Below are positions 17,728-25,661 of a stretch of DNA of 64,000 bases, piece by piece. The translations under genes were made by a program, and so were the position numbers. A model generated the notes under the pieces. The model saw nothing but the letters and a program-made list of their open reading frames with translations. It was not told the DNA's origin and made no database searches. The stretch lies in NCBI GenBank assembly GCA_014360655.1, contig JACIXC010000001.1, positions 143,173 through 207,172 on the forward strand, in the 5' to 3' direction. This DNA comes from Actinomycetota bacterium (GTDB lineage: Bacteria > Actinomycetota > Geothermincolia > Geothermincolales > RBG-13-55-18). How positions within the stretch are numbered: position 1 is the first letter of the stretch; the number at the start of each line of letters is the position of its first letter.

Positions 17728-17943
17728 AATTTTCCTTCCCGTCGTCCACTACTCCCCCGCTCCTGCGCTGCGGGGGATACTTCGGAACCTGCATGACACA
17801 AATATATAGCATACGGAGGGAAATCTTGTCGATGAGAAAGCGCGGCGGGCGCCGCGTGCGCCCCTTTTTTCGCCTCCCGCTTCCTCTACCGTCGGCCCTG
17901 CCCGCATTCGTCCGCCGTGCCCTCTCGTGCGGCCTCCGCCGCG

Positions 17944-18819
17944 CTAAGCGTCCGGCAGATCCTCGTCCGTTTCCTCCACGATCTCGTCCTCGGTCTCCTC
18001 CGCCTCCGGCTCGATGTCCTGCGGCTCAGGCCCGAAATACGACGCCGCGACGGTGAGCTTCTCGCCGTCCTCCAGCTCCAGGGTGACCGTTTCCCGAAGC
18101 ATATCGAGGGCGATGACCCTTGCCCTGCCCCGCTCCGTCTCCACCTCCTCGCCCGGTCCGGGAACCCAGTGCTGGAAGCGGCGGTATGCCTCGTGCTCGT
18201 AATGGAGGCAGCACATGAGGCGCCCGCATATGCCCGATATCTTCGCCGGGTTCAGGGGCAGGTGCTGTTCCTTGGCCATGCGTATGGAGATGGGATGGAA
18301 CTGGTTGAGGAAAGTGGCACAGCAGAGGGTGCGGCCGCAGGGGCCCAGGCCGCCAACCATCTTGGCCTCGTCGCGCACCCCTATCTGGCGCAATTCTATG
18401 CGCGTTTTGAGGGTCGATGCCAGGTCGCGCACCAGGGCACGGAAATCCACCCTTCCCTCTGAGGTGAAATAGAAGGTGATGGAGCTGCCGTCGAAGGCGT
18501 AATCTATGTCCACCAGCTTCATGGGCAGCTTGTGCTTGGCTATGAGTTCCTCGCACTTGCGCAGGGCGCGGTCCTTGCGGATCTCGTTGCGCTCTTTCTG
18601 CTGCCGGTCCCGGTCCGTCGCGCGGCGTATGACCTTCTTCAGGCCGTCTGGCGTCGCGGGATCGGGGATCTCCCGCGGCGGCACTGCGACCACCCCGAAC
18701 TCCGCTCCCCGCGGGGTTGGGACCATGACTTCGTCCCCCACCCGCAGCGACAGCCGGTCCGGGTCGTAAAAGTGGACTTTTCCTCCCTTTTTAAAGGTTA
18801 CACCTACCACCACTGCCAT
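17944..18819 (-). CDS. ricT: PSP1 domain protein, RicT/YaaT-like
   Basis: The 291-residue protein has the PSP1 domain of RicT (YaaT), in Bacillus a component of the RicAFT complex that binds 4Fe-4S clusters and promotes mRNA maturation and phosphorelay functions. GVTFKKGGKVHFYDP starts the domain; the cysteine cluster GPCGRTLCCATF and SGICGRLMCCLHYEHEAY are the diagnostic motifs. A Glu/Asp-rich tail of about 35 residues follows. GGGAGG precedes the ATG. Lying just after holB and tmk matches the tmk-holB-yaaT order of Firmicutes and related bacteria, minus the yaaQ/yaaR genes. Confidence 0.93.
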   Translation of the reverse strand: MAVVVGVTFKKGGKVHFYDPDRLSLRVGDEVMVPTPRGAEFGVVAVPPREIPDPATPDGLKKVIRRATDRDRQQKERNEIRKDRALRKCEELIAKHKLPMKLVDIDYAFDGSSITFYFTSEGRVDFRALVRDLASTLKTRIELRQIGVRDEAKMVGGLGPCGRTLCCATFLNQFHPISIRMAKEQHLPLNPAKISGICGRLMCCLHYEHEAYRRFQHWVPGPGEEVETERGRARVIALDMLRETVTLELEDGEKLTVAASYFGPEPQDIEPEAEETEDEIVEETDEDLPDA

Positions 18820-18881
18820 CTCGTTCCTCCCGGCGCCTGCCGCGCCGTCTCACCTTTCTCCGCGTATCCTGCGTATCCTCC

Positions 18882-20024
18882 TCACGTCGCCCCCCGCAGC
18901 CGCAGGATGAGGCCGTGCAGGAGGAGCTTCTCGTCCACGTTGGCCTCCAGGGCTTTTCCCGCCTCGTGGAGTATCTCCAGGCACATCCTCGCCCTCTCCG
19001 CTCCCACGTGCAGGGCCTCTCTCTCCAGCTCCTTTCTCCGCTCGGGGTTGAAGAGGGCCGTGTCCTCGATCTCCTCTCCCTCCTCCTCGACCAGGTTCAA
19101 GAGCATTATATCCCTGTAGAACGAGGCCATGCCATCAAGCAGGTCGTGGGCCGCGCGGCGCCGTGCCCTCCTCGTTTCCTGGGCTCTCTTCCCTTCCCAG
19201 CGTTTACGCAGCTGCTCCCCCGCCTTCCTGTCGAGGGCGCGCAGGTACTTCTCCAGCTCCTCCTCCCCTCCTCCTATTTCCATCTTCTGCCAGGTTGCGC
19301 GGCAGTCTTCCACGGCATCCAGGGCCTCCAGCAGCGAGAGACGGCGCAGCGACGCCGCCAGCTCCACTCCCCGCCTCCAGTGCGCTGCAAGCTCGGGCCG
19401 GCGCGCCCACAGAAGGGCACGGCCGAAAATGCCCCCAGAGCGCCTGGCCATACCCTGCGCCTCCTCCTCCGGCAGGCCTTCGCGCTCCACCAGGAACCGC
19501 TCCAGATCCCGCCTCCCCAGGGAAGTGAAACGCACCTCGCGGCAGCGGGAGAGCACGGTGGGAAGGAGGTTCTCCTTGCTCTCGCACACCAGCACGACAT
19601 AGGTCCCGGGGGCGGGTTCCTCGAGGGTCTTGAGGAAGGCGTTGGCCGCCTCCCGGGTCATGGCGTCGGCCTCGTCGATGATGGCCACCTTGCAGGAGGA
19701 TTCCAGCGCCTTAGCGCTCAGTTCGGCATCCAGCCCCCTCACCTGCTCCACCTTCACGGAGAGGCCCTCCGGCTCCAGCACGTGGAGGTCGGGGTGGACG
19801 CCGGCGGCTACCTTGCGGCACGATGGGCAACCGTCCGGCTCGCCCCGGGGACAGAGGACCGCGGCAGCGAAGAGGAGGGCGGCGCTGAACTTGCCCACGC
19901 CACGCGGACCGGTGAAGAGGAGCGCATGCGGCAGGTCCCCGCGCCTCAGGCCGTCGCGCAGGAGAGACACGGCCTTCTCCTGGCCGTATATCTCTCCCCA
20001 TCCGGAACAGGTGATCCCCTCCAA
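18882..20024 (-). CDS. holB: DNA polymerase III delta' subunit
   Basis: The 380-residue clamp-loader subunit has the AAA+ fold: Walker A GPRGVGK (39-45), the zinc-module cysteines Cys58, Cys66 and Cys69 (a fourth is not obvious), IIDEADAM as Walker B, EEPAPGTYVVLV as sensor region and TVLSRC, the arginine-finger SRC motif. It helps load the sliding clamp at replication forks. The start is TTG with GGAGGA 6-7 bases upstream. The C-terminal collar domain is rich in Arg and Glu. It lies between tmk and ricT, its usual neighbours. Confidence 0.93.
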   Translation of the reverse strand: MEGITCSGWGEIYGQEKAVSLLRDGLRRGDLPHALLFTGPRGVGKFSAALLFAAAVLCPRGEPDGCPSCRKVAAGVHPDLHVLEPEGLSVKVEQVRGLDAELSAKALESSCKVAIIDEADAMTREAANAFLKTLEEPAPGTYVVLVCESKENLLPTVLSRCREVRFTSLGRRDLERFLVEREGLPEEEAQGMARRSGGIFGRALLWARRPELAAHWRRGVELAASLRRLSLLEALDAVEDCRATWQKMEIGGGEEELEKYLRALDRKAGEQLRKRWEGKRAQETRRARRRAAHDLLDGMASFYRDIMLLNLVEEEGEEIEDTALFNPERRKELEREALHVGAERARMCLEILHEAGKALEANVDEKLLLHGLILRLRGAT

Positions 20025-20165
20025 GAAGCGTCCTCCACGTTTCTCCCGCGGGTGCGCGGGACCATGCGCGTGAAAAGAGGCCCGCGCCGGTATGCTCCCG
20101 CGTGCGGGAACGGTCCCGGATCCCCTTGCCCCGCCGCAAGCATGCGCAGGATTCGCGCCGCGGAC

Positions 20166-20822
20166 TCACCCCAGGAGCTTCATTACCTCCTGCATCACCC
20201 GGTGGTGGATGCTCTCCGGCTTGTCCGCCCCGTTGAGAAGCACTATGCGGTGCTGGAAGAACTTCGCCAGGGTGCGGTAGGCCTCCTGTACCTGCTCGTG
20301 GAAGGATTCGGGCTGCGCCTCCATGCGGTCGAGCCCGGGTTTCCGCTTCTCCAGGCGTTTCAGGCCCACCCGGTAGGGTATCTCCAGCAGGAAGGTCAGG
20401 TCGGGGTAAAGGTCGTCGGTCACCCACTCGTTGAGGTTCTGCACGCCCTCCATGCCCACGCGGCGGGCCACCCCCTGGTAGGCCAGCGAGGAATCGATGT
20501 AGCGGTCGCAGAGCACCACCTTTCCCGCATCGAGCGCCGGCTTTATGACCTCGTAAACGTGCTGCGCCCGGTCCGCGGCGTAGAGGACCGTCTCCGCCAG
20601 GGGGTGCATCTCCCCGAAGGAGGGGTCCAGGAGGATGCGCCGTATCTCCTCGCCCAGCCTGGTCCCTCCCGGCTCGTGGGTGGCCACCACCTCGACGTTC
20701 ATGCGTATGAGATGGGCGTGCAGCATGTTCATCTGCGTCGTCTTACCCGAGCCCTCGACCCCCTCGAAAGTGATGAAAACCCCTCTCTTCTTCGCCTTAC
20801 GAGTTCCCAGTCCTTCAGTCAT
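20166..20822 (-). CDS. tmk: Thymidylate kinase
   Basis: The 218-residue enzyme phosphorylates dTMP to dTDP. P-loop EGVEGSGKTTQ (20-30), THEPGGTRLGEEIR with the DRx-like substrate loop, CDRYIDSSLAYQG and the LID segment with RKPGLDRME are all present. About 13 residues (MTEGLGTRKAKKR) precede the usual start, and a downstream start is not excluded since the ribosome site is weak. It is followed by holB and ricT on the same strand. Confidence 0.95.
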   Translation of the reverse strand: MTEGLGTRKAKKRGVFITFEGVEGSGKTTQMNMLHAHLIRMNVEVVATHEPGGTRLGEEIRRILLDPSFGEMHPLAETVLYAADRAQHVYEVIKPALDAGKVVLCDRYIDSSLAYQGVARRVGMEGVQNLNEWVTDDLYPDLTFLLEIPYRVGLKRLEKRKPGLDRMEAQPESFHEQVQEAYRTLAKFFQHRIVLLNGADKPESIHHRVMQEVMKLLG

Positions 20823-21261
20823 GGTCCGTGCTTCCCTCTCCCGCCTTCACTCCTCCGCTTACCTTCCTCTCCCGCACGCTCCAATTTACCGGTGCCGCTT
20901 TCCGTTTGCGGGACATATGCGCTATCCGGGCGTCCGCGATGCCTCCCTCGCACTTTCATAAACCCGCGGTATACATCGCCTGTCCGCGGCACCCTTGCGC
21001 TCTCATGCGCAAAGTTTATTACCAATGCTCACTCGCGTCCACAGATATACAGATAATATTCATTATCGAGCTTCATTATCGAGCGCATCCGATGCGCGTT
21101 CGCCACGCGGACCCCTTGCACACCCATGAGGGATCACCCGTGGTCCCAAGTCGTGGGCGCAAGCGACCCTCAGCCGGAAGCGCGGTTAGCCGTGCGCTTT
21201 CCTGCCCTTCCTGCCCCTCCTGCCCCTCCTGCCCTTCCTGACCTCTCCCGTCCCCGGTCCC
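20823..21261. other. Intergenic region, fumarase beta / tmk
   Basis: No supported gene. It holds a 9-bp tandem array (21198-21242) directly after the fumarase beta stop. The stretch 21000-21090 is A+T-rich and might hold the tmk promoter, but no clear hexamer pair is visible. Confidence 0.5.
21198..21242. repeat. 9-bp tandem array, about five units
   Basis: Units of the form CCTCCTGCC / CTTCCTGCC repeat five times without gaps, about 20 bases after the fumarase beta stop. It is a simple-sequence minisatellite on the pyrimidine strand. Confidence 0.8.
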
Positions 21262-21807
21262 TCAGGCCTCCTCCAGGTGAGAGAATATGTTCCCTCCCGC
21301 GAGATCGTAGGCGACCACCACCGGGAAATCCTCCACCTCGAGCTCGTATATGGCCTCGGGGCCGAGGTCCTCGTATGCCAGCACGCGCAGGGAACGTACG
21401 CGCGAGCCCAGGAGGGCGGCGGCGCCTCCCACTCCCGCCAGGTAGAGGACGCCGTGCCCGCGCAGGGCCTCGCGCACCTCGCGGGAACGGGGCCCCTTGC
21501 CGATACAGGCGGCCATACCCGCGGCAGCCAGCCGGGGCGTATAGGGGTCCATGCGGGACGCGGTGGTGGGCCCCACGGAACCCGAGGGCTTTCCGCGGGG
21601 CGCCGGGCTGGGACCCGCGTAGTAGATGATCTCACCCTCCACCCGCACGGGAAGTTCCTCGCCCCTCTCCAGTGCCTCCACCAGCCTGCGGTGTGCCTGG
21701 TCACGCGCGGTCAGCAACCTGCCCGTGATGAGCAGCAGGTCCCCCGCCGCCAGTTCCTCGCGCCGCTCGAGGGCAAGCGGCGTGGTGACGCGTATCTCCT
21801 CCTTCAT
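21262..21807 (-). CDS. Fumarate hydratase class I, beta subunit
   Basis: The 181-residue protein equals the C-terminal domain of class I (4Fe-4S) fumarases and tartrate dehydratases. LLITGRLLTARDQAHRRL at the N-terminus, IIYYAGPSP, GSVGPTTASRMD and GKGPRSREV are family motifs; VVVAYDLAGGNIF closes it. With the alpha subunit it hydrates fumarate to malate. The alpha gene lies 1.8 kb upstream on the same strand, with an MFS gene between. GGGAG precedes the ATG. A tartrate dehydratase role cannot be excluded, but the neighbouring mdh favours fumarase. Confidence 0.92.
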   Translation of the reverse strand: MKEEIRVTTPLALERREELAAGDLLLITGRLLTARDQAHRRLVEALERGEELPVRVEGEIIYYAGPSPAPRGKPSGSVGPTTASRMDPYTPRLAAAGMAACIGKGPRSREVREALRGHGVLYLAGVGGAAALLGSRVRSLRVLAYEDLGPEAIYELEVEDFPVVVAYDLAGGNIFSHLEEA

Positions 21808-21982
21808 CTCCCGCAGCCTTTCCAGTATATCTACCTTCTTGTCCTCTCTGCCGTCACCTTCTCCCTTGTCCCCTTGTCAACCCATACCCTTATTCTCCTC
21901 GTCCCCTTGTCCCCTTATTCTCTTACGACCCTTGTCCTCTTGCAGGACCTCTTTTCGGATCATATCCCCGTTGCCCGGAAGC
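21808..21982. repeat. Low-complexity CT-rich stretch between MFS gene and fumarase beta
   Basis: The plus strand repeats CCCTTGTCCCCTT and CCCTTATTCTC-like words several times around 21840-21945. No gene. It separates two genes of the fumarase group. Confidence 0.55.
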
Positions 21983-23590
21983 TCAGGTTTCGCCTCTTTC
22001 TCCGTCGCCTCCCCCTCCCCCGTCTTCCTGCGCCACCTTCCCGTACGCCGCCATGGGTGCGGCCGCCTCGGCCTGTGCCTCACCTGCGATCCGGTCGGCG
22101 CGCTGCGATGCGGGAACCCTCGCAAAGGGGTTGGACATGCGCTTCCAGCCGAAACAATGCCTGAAGGAACGGTGCCCCTGCAATCCCGCGACCAGGATCA
22201 CCACGCCTCCCAGCAGGAGTATGACCTGGGGCCCGTTGAGGAAATAGCGGAAATCCGCGTACCTGCCGTCGATGTCCCCGGCGAAGGTGCCGCCGATGCG
22301 CACGATCCATACGTTCAGCGGCTTCAGGCCGATACGGCGCCCCAGCCCCGTGATGAGGTCGGCGAGCGGGCCCGCCAGCATGATGGAAGCGAAGATGGAG
22401 GCGCGCATGATGACCTGTATGGTGGCGAAGGCGCGCCCGCGGTATTCCTCTTCCAGCACCTCGTGCAGGAGGGTGACCATGCCCACGATGGCATAGCCCA
22501 TGCAGGTCCCGCCCGCGAAGACGATGATGAAGGAGAGCCACCGCACGGAAAGCAGCGAGAAGGACACCACCCCCACGCCGAAGCCGGTGATGGCCAGCCC
22601 GAGCAACCTCTCCTTGCGCACGCGGCTCCCCAGGGCTCCCGCCAGGATGGAACCGCCCATCATGCCGAAGAGGAGGGTGGTGAGGATGTACATGAAGGCG
22701 GAGCCGCTGCCCCCGAGCACGTAGCGCACGAAGCCCACGGTGAGCACGTAGATGGTCCCCCCGCCCAGGAAGCAGGTGAGGGTGAGCAGGAGCACGGTGC
22801 GGGTGAGGGGCTGTCCCCAGAGGTAACGGAACCCCTCCCTGAAGTCCTGCCTCACCTGCGAGGTGGTCATCTTCACCCGTTCCTCGCGGGAGATCTTGCG
22901 GAACCCTATGTGATAGATGAGATAGGCGGAGACGATGAAGGTCAGGGAGTCGATGAAGAAGGCCGCCTTGTTGGGATCGACCTTTCCCATGAATCCGGGG
23001 TTGATCCTGCCCAGCCAGGAGATGAAACCGATGATGCTCCCGGCGATGGCCGTCCCGAAGGCCATGGAGGCGTAGAGGGTGAGCATGTTGAGGGAATTGG
23101 CGTTGGTGAGCTGCTCGCTCTCCACCAGGTCTGGGATGCTGGCGTCCTTGGCCGGGCCGTAGATGATGGTGAAGGTCTCCATCACGAAGACAAGTATGCA
23201 GATGAGGAGCAGGTTCCCGGCGAAGGGCAACAGTACAACCAGCGCCGCACGGCTGATGTCGCAGAGCATCAGGGTCCTCTTGCGGTCCAGGCGGTCGATG
23301 ATGATCCCGGCCAGGAAACCCAGCAGGATAGCGGGGAGGAACTTGGAGAGCATCATCAGGCTGATGGCGTAGCTGCGACCGCCCGAGATCTGGTCCACGT
23401 AGGCGAAGAGCACGGCGACGATGATCCAGTCCCCCACGGCGGAGACCATCTGCCCCGTCCACAGGAGCAGGAAATCACGGTTGCGCAGGAGGTCGCGGTA
23501 AGCGGCGGGTCTTATCTGCAGGTCCTGCTCTGTGCGCCTGAAACCCTTGAGCCTCTCGTCAGCGCATCTCTTGTCTGCCTTTCTTTCCAT
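21983..23590 (-). CDS. MFS transporter
   Basis: The 535-residue membrane protein is a major facilitator with about 12 membrane segments; it opens with RDLLRNRDFLLLWTGQMVSA, the usual start of drug-efflux-type MFS proteins (MFS_3-like). GFLAGIIIDRLDRKRTLMLCD is the signature A motif between segments 2 and 3. A long soluble tail with about 60 residues, Ala/Gly/Glu-rich, follows the last segment. The start at MERKADKRC has GAGGT 11 bases upstream and lies 7 bases after the fumarase alpha stop. Substrate unknown; location inside the fumarase pair makes a dicarboxylate link tempting but unproved. Confidence 0.85.
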   Translation of the reverse strand: MERKADKRCADERLKGFRRTEQDLQIRPAAYRDLLRNRDFLLLWTGQMVSAVGDWIIVAVLFAYVDQISGGRSYAISLMMLSKFLPAILLGFLAGIIIDRLDRKRTLMLCDISRAALVVLLPFAGNLLLICILVFVMETFTIIYGPAKDASIPDLVESEQLTNANSLNMLTLYASMAFGTAIAGSIIGFISWLGRINPGFMGKVDPNKAAFFIDSLTFIVSAYLIYHIGFRKISREERVKMTTSQVRQDFREGFRYLWGQPLTRTVLLLTLTCFLGGGTIYVLTVGFVRYVLGGSGSAFMYILTTLLFGMMGGSILAGALGSRVRKERLLGLAITGFGVGVVSFSLLSVRWLSFIIVFAGGTCMGYAIVGMVTLLHEVLEEEYRGRAFATIQVIMRASIFASIMLAGPLADLITGLGRRIGLKPLNVWIVRIGGTFAGDIDGRYADFRYFLNGPQVILLLGGVVILVAGLQGHRSFRHCFGWKRMSNPFARVPASQRADRIAGEAQAEAAAPMAAYGKVAQEDGGGGGDGERGET

Positions 23591-23597
23591 CTTCCCA

Positions 23598-24452
23598 TCA
23601 TACCTCAAGGGAGCGGCGGCGCAGGGCGTGGCAGCAGATGACCACCCCCACCGGGAGGCAGGCGATGTGGGTGGGGGCCTCTTCCAGGTGCACATCGAGG
23701 GCGGTGACCTCGCCTCCCAGTCCCGCCGCGCCGATGCCGGTGGCGTTCACCTCCGTCAGCAGCTCCTCCTCGATCTCGGCGAGAACGCCGCGTCCGTGGC
23801 GTTCCCCAACGGGGCGCAGGAGCCCGCGCAGGGCCAGCTCCAGGGCGCCCGCGGCCTCCGCGCCCACTCCCACGCCGACGACCACCGGCGGGCATGCCTG
23901 GGCGGCCTTGGCGCGCACCGCCTCGCGCACCGCCCGCTTCAACCCGTCCTTACCCTCTCCCGGCAGGAGGAGGAAAAGGCGGCCCGCGTTCTCGCTGCCC
24001 CCTCCCTTGGCCAGCAGGGTGAGGCGCGCTTTACCCTCGGGCCCCCCCGCGTGCACGTGCACCGCCACCGGGGTGTTGTCCCCGCGGTTGCGGCGCGAGA
24101 AGAGGGGGTCGTCCACCAGCGACGACCGCAGGGGGACGCGGGCGGTCGCCCTGCGCAGGCCCTCGTTAACGGCCTCCTGGAAGGAGGCGGGGAGGGCGGT
24201 TTCCTCTCCCAGCTCCACGAAGAGGTGGAACATGCCGGTATCCTGGCATATGGGCAGTCCCTCCTCGCGCGCCACGCGGGCGTTGTCCACGATCATGCGC
24301 AGGGCGTAGCGCGCCAGCGCCGAGCTCTCCCTCTCCGCGGCTTCCCGCAGGGCATGCTCCACGTCCGGGGGCAGGTCCAGGCTGGCCTGGACGGCGAGCT
24401 CCTCCACCGCCCCGCTCAGCTCCGCCGCATCAAGAACCCGCGAGCCGCGCAT
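23598..24452 (-). CDS. Fumarate hydratase class I, alpha subunit
   Basis: The 284-residue subunit carries the 4Fe-4S cluster of class I fumarase. Cys69 in LPICQDTGMFHLF is one cluster ligand; further cysteines are in AQACPPVVVGVGVG and HIACLPVGVV. LLAKGGGSENAGRL and NATGIGAAGLGG are family motifs. It would combine with the beta subunit at 21.3 kb. The start overlaps the end of mdh by 23 bases, indicating translational coupling and a TCA-type unit mdh-fum. Oxygen-labile clusters of this class fit an anaerobic or microaerobic cell. Confidence 0.93.
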   Translation of the reverse strand: MRGSRVLDAAELSGAVEELAVQASLDLPPDVEHALREAAERESSALARYALRMIVDNARVAREEGLPICQDTGMFHLFVELGEETALPASFQEAVNEGLRRATARVPLRSSLVDDPLFSRRNRGDNTPVAVHVHAGGPEGKARLTLLAKGGGSENAGRLFLLLPGEGKDGLKRAVREAVRAKAAQACPPVVVGVGVGAEAAGALELALRGLLRPVGERHGRGVLAEIEEELLTEVNATGIGAAGLGGEVTALDVHLEEAPTHIACLPVGVVICCHALRRRSLEV

Positions 24453-25368
24453 CGAGCTCCTCCATCCTGGCCTTGATGCGGCGCGCGCATTCTTCCAGTT
24501 CCTTCCTTTCCCCGCCGTCGAGCGGAAGCTCCACCACCTTCTTCCATCCCCCTTCCCCCAGCGTCACCGGCACGCCCAGGAAGACGTCCCGCAGCCCGTA
24601 CTCGCCTTCCAGGAGCACGCTGGCCGTCACCTGCAGGCCCTCGTCCTCCAGCACGGCCCGTACCATGCGCGCCGCACAGGCGGAGGGCGCGTGGTAGGCG
24701 CTTCCCTGCTTGAGGAGGGAGACGATCTCCGCCCCGCCGTCCCGGGTCCGCTCCTGCAACTCCCGCAGCTTGCCGGGAGGCAGGAGTTCGCTCAGGGGCA
24801 CGCCCGCCGCGGAGGTGAAACGAGGCAGGGGAAGCATCTCCTCGCCGTGGCTTCCCAGCACCGTCGGCTGGACCTGCCCGGGAGGGAGCCCCAGCTCCCG
24901 CGCCGCGAAATAGGCCAGGCGCGAGCCGTCCAGCAGGCCGGCCATGCCCATGACGCGGTGGCGGTCCCAGCCCGTAGTGCGCCACGCGAGGTAGGACATC
25001 TCGTCCAGGGGGTTGGTCACCATGATGAGCACGCAGTCGGGCGCGGCCTCGGCCAGGGAGGACACCACCTCCCTCACCACGGCCGCGTTCTTCTCCGTGA
25101 GATCGGCGCGTGACATACCCGGCTGCCTGGGGAAACCGGCGGTGATCACAGCCACGCGGCTGCCCTCGGCCAGCCGGTAATCGTCTCCTCCCTCCACCCG
25201 GGAGGGAGACGTGGTGAGGGCCAGGGACTGCGCTATGTCGAGGGCCTTGCCCCGCGCCAGATCGCCGTAGATGTCGATGAGGGCCACGTCCGCCAGGCCC
25301 TGCTCCGCTACGCGCATGGCCGTGGTGGATCCCACCATGCCCGCGCCCACGACGGTAACCTTGCGCAT
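24430..25368 (-). CDS. mdh: Malate dehydrogenase, NAD-dependent
   Basis: The 312-residue enzyme belongs to the lactate-dehydrogenase-like malate dehydrogenases. The NAD-binding GAGMVGSTTA is at residues 8-17, AVITAGFPRQPGMSR is the mobile loop with the substrate-selecting arginine pair, MVTNPLDEMSY and VLGSHGEEMLPL with the catalytic His are visible. It interconverts malate and oxaloacetate. The start MRKVTVVG follows AGGAGG. It is first in the run mdh, fumarase alpha, MFS, fumarase beta. Confidence 0.94.
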   Translation of the reverse strand: MRKVTVVGAGMVGSTTAMRVAEQGLADVALIDIYGDLARGKALDIAQSLALTTSPSRVEGGDDYRLAEGSRVAVITAGFPRQPGMSRADLTEKNAAVVREVVSSLAEAAPDCVLIMVTNPLDEMSYLAWRTTGWDRHRVMGMAGLLDGSRLAYFAARELGLPPGQVQPTVLGSHGEEMLPLPRFTSAAGVPLSELLPPGKLRELQERTRDGGAEIVSLLKQGSAYHAPSACAARMVRAVLEDEGLQVTASVLLEGEYGLRDVFLGVPVTLGEGGWKKVVELPLDGGERKELEECARRIKARMEELDARLAGS

Positions 25369-25661
25369 TTAGCCTCCTTTCTCCCCCTCCTAGCACGACG
25401 AAGCTATTTTCCTATATACGGCGGGAGCGCGCAAACTCCCGGAACCGCTACAGGAACGCTCCGCGCGGTCGCGCGGGAGAAAGTGTGGTGGGGATGTACC
25501 CGTCCACGGCGTCAAGGGGACGCTCCGCGCGGTCGCGCGGGAGAACGCAGCTGTACACGCCGCACACGGCCCCTCCTTACGCTAAAAAGGACGGACGGCG
25601 GGGAAGGCATGCGCCGCCTGCCTTGCGCGCGCGGCGTGACCCCGCAGACCCGGCGCCCCGG
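25369..25661. other. Intergenic region with paired hairpin repeats
   Basis: Between topA end and mdh start. It carries two 26-bp identical direct repeats (25456-25481, 25520-25545), each with an inner inverted repeat. No gene. Confidence 0.6.
25456..25545. repeat. Two identical 26-bp hairpin-forming direct repeats
   Basis: Both copies begin ACGCTCCGCGCGGTCGCG and end CGGGAGAA, 64 bases apart start to start, with no mismatch. Inside each, CCGCGC and GCGCGG are complementary around a GGTC loop. This is the architecture of a REP doublet. Confidence 0.8.
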
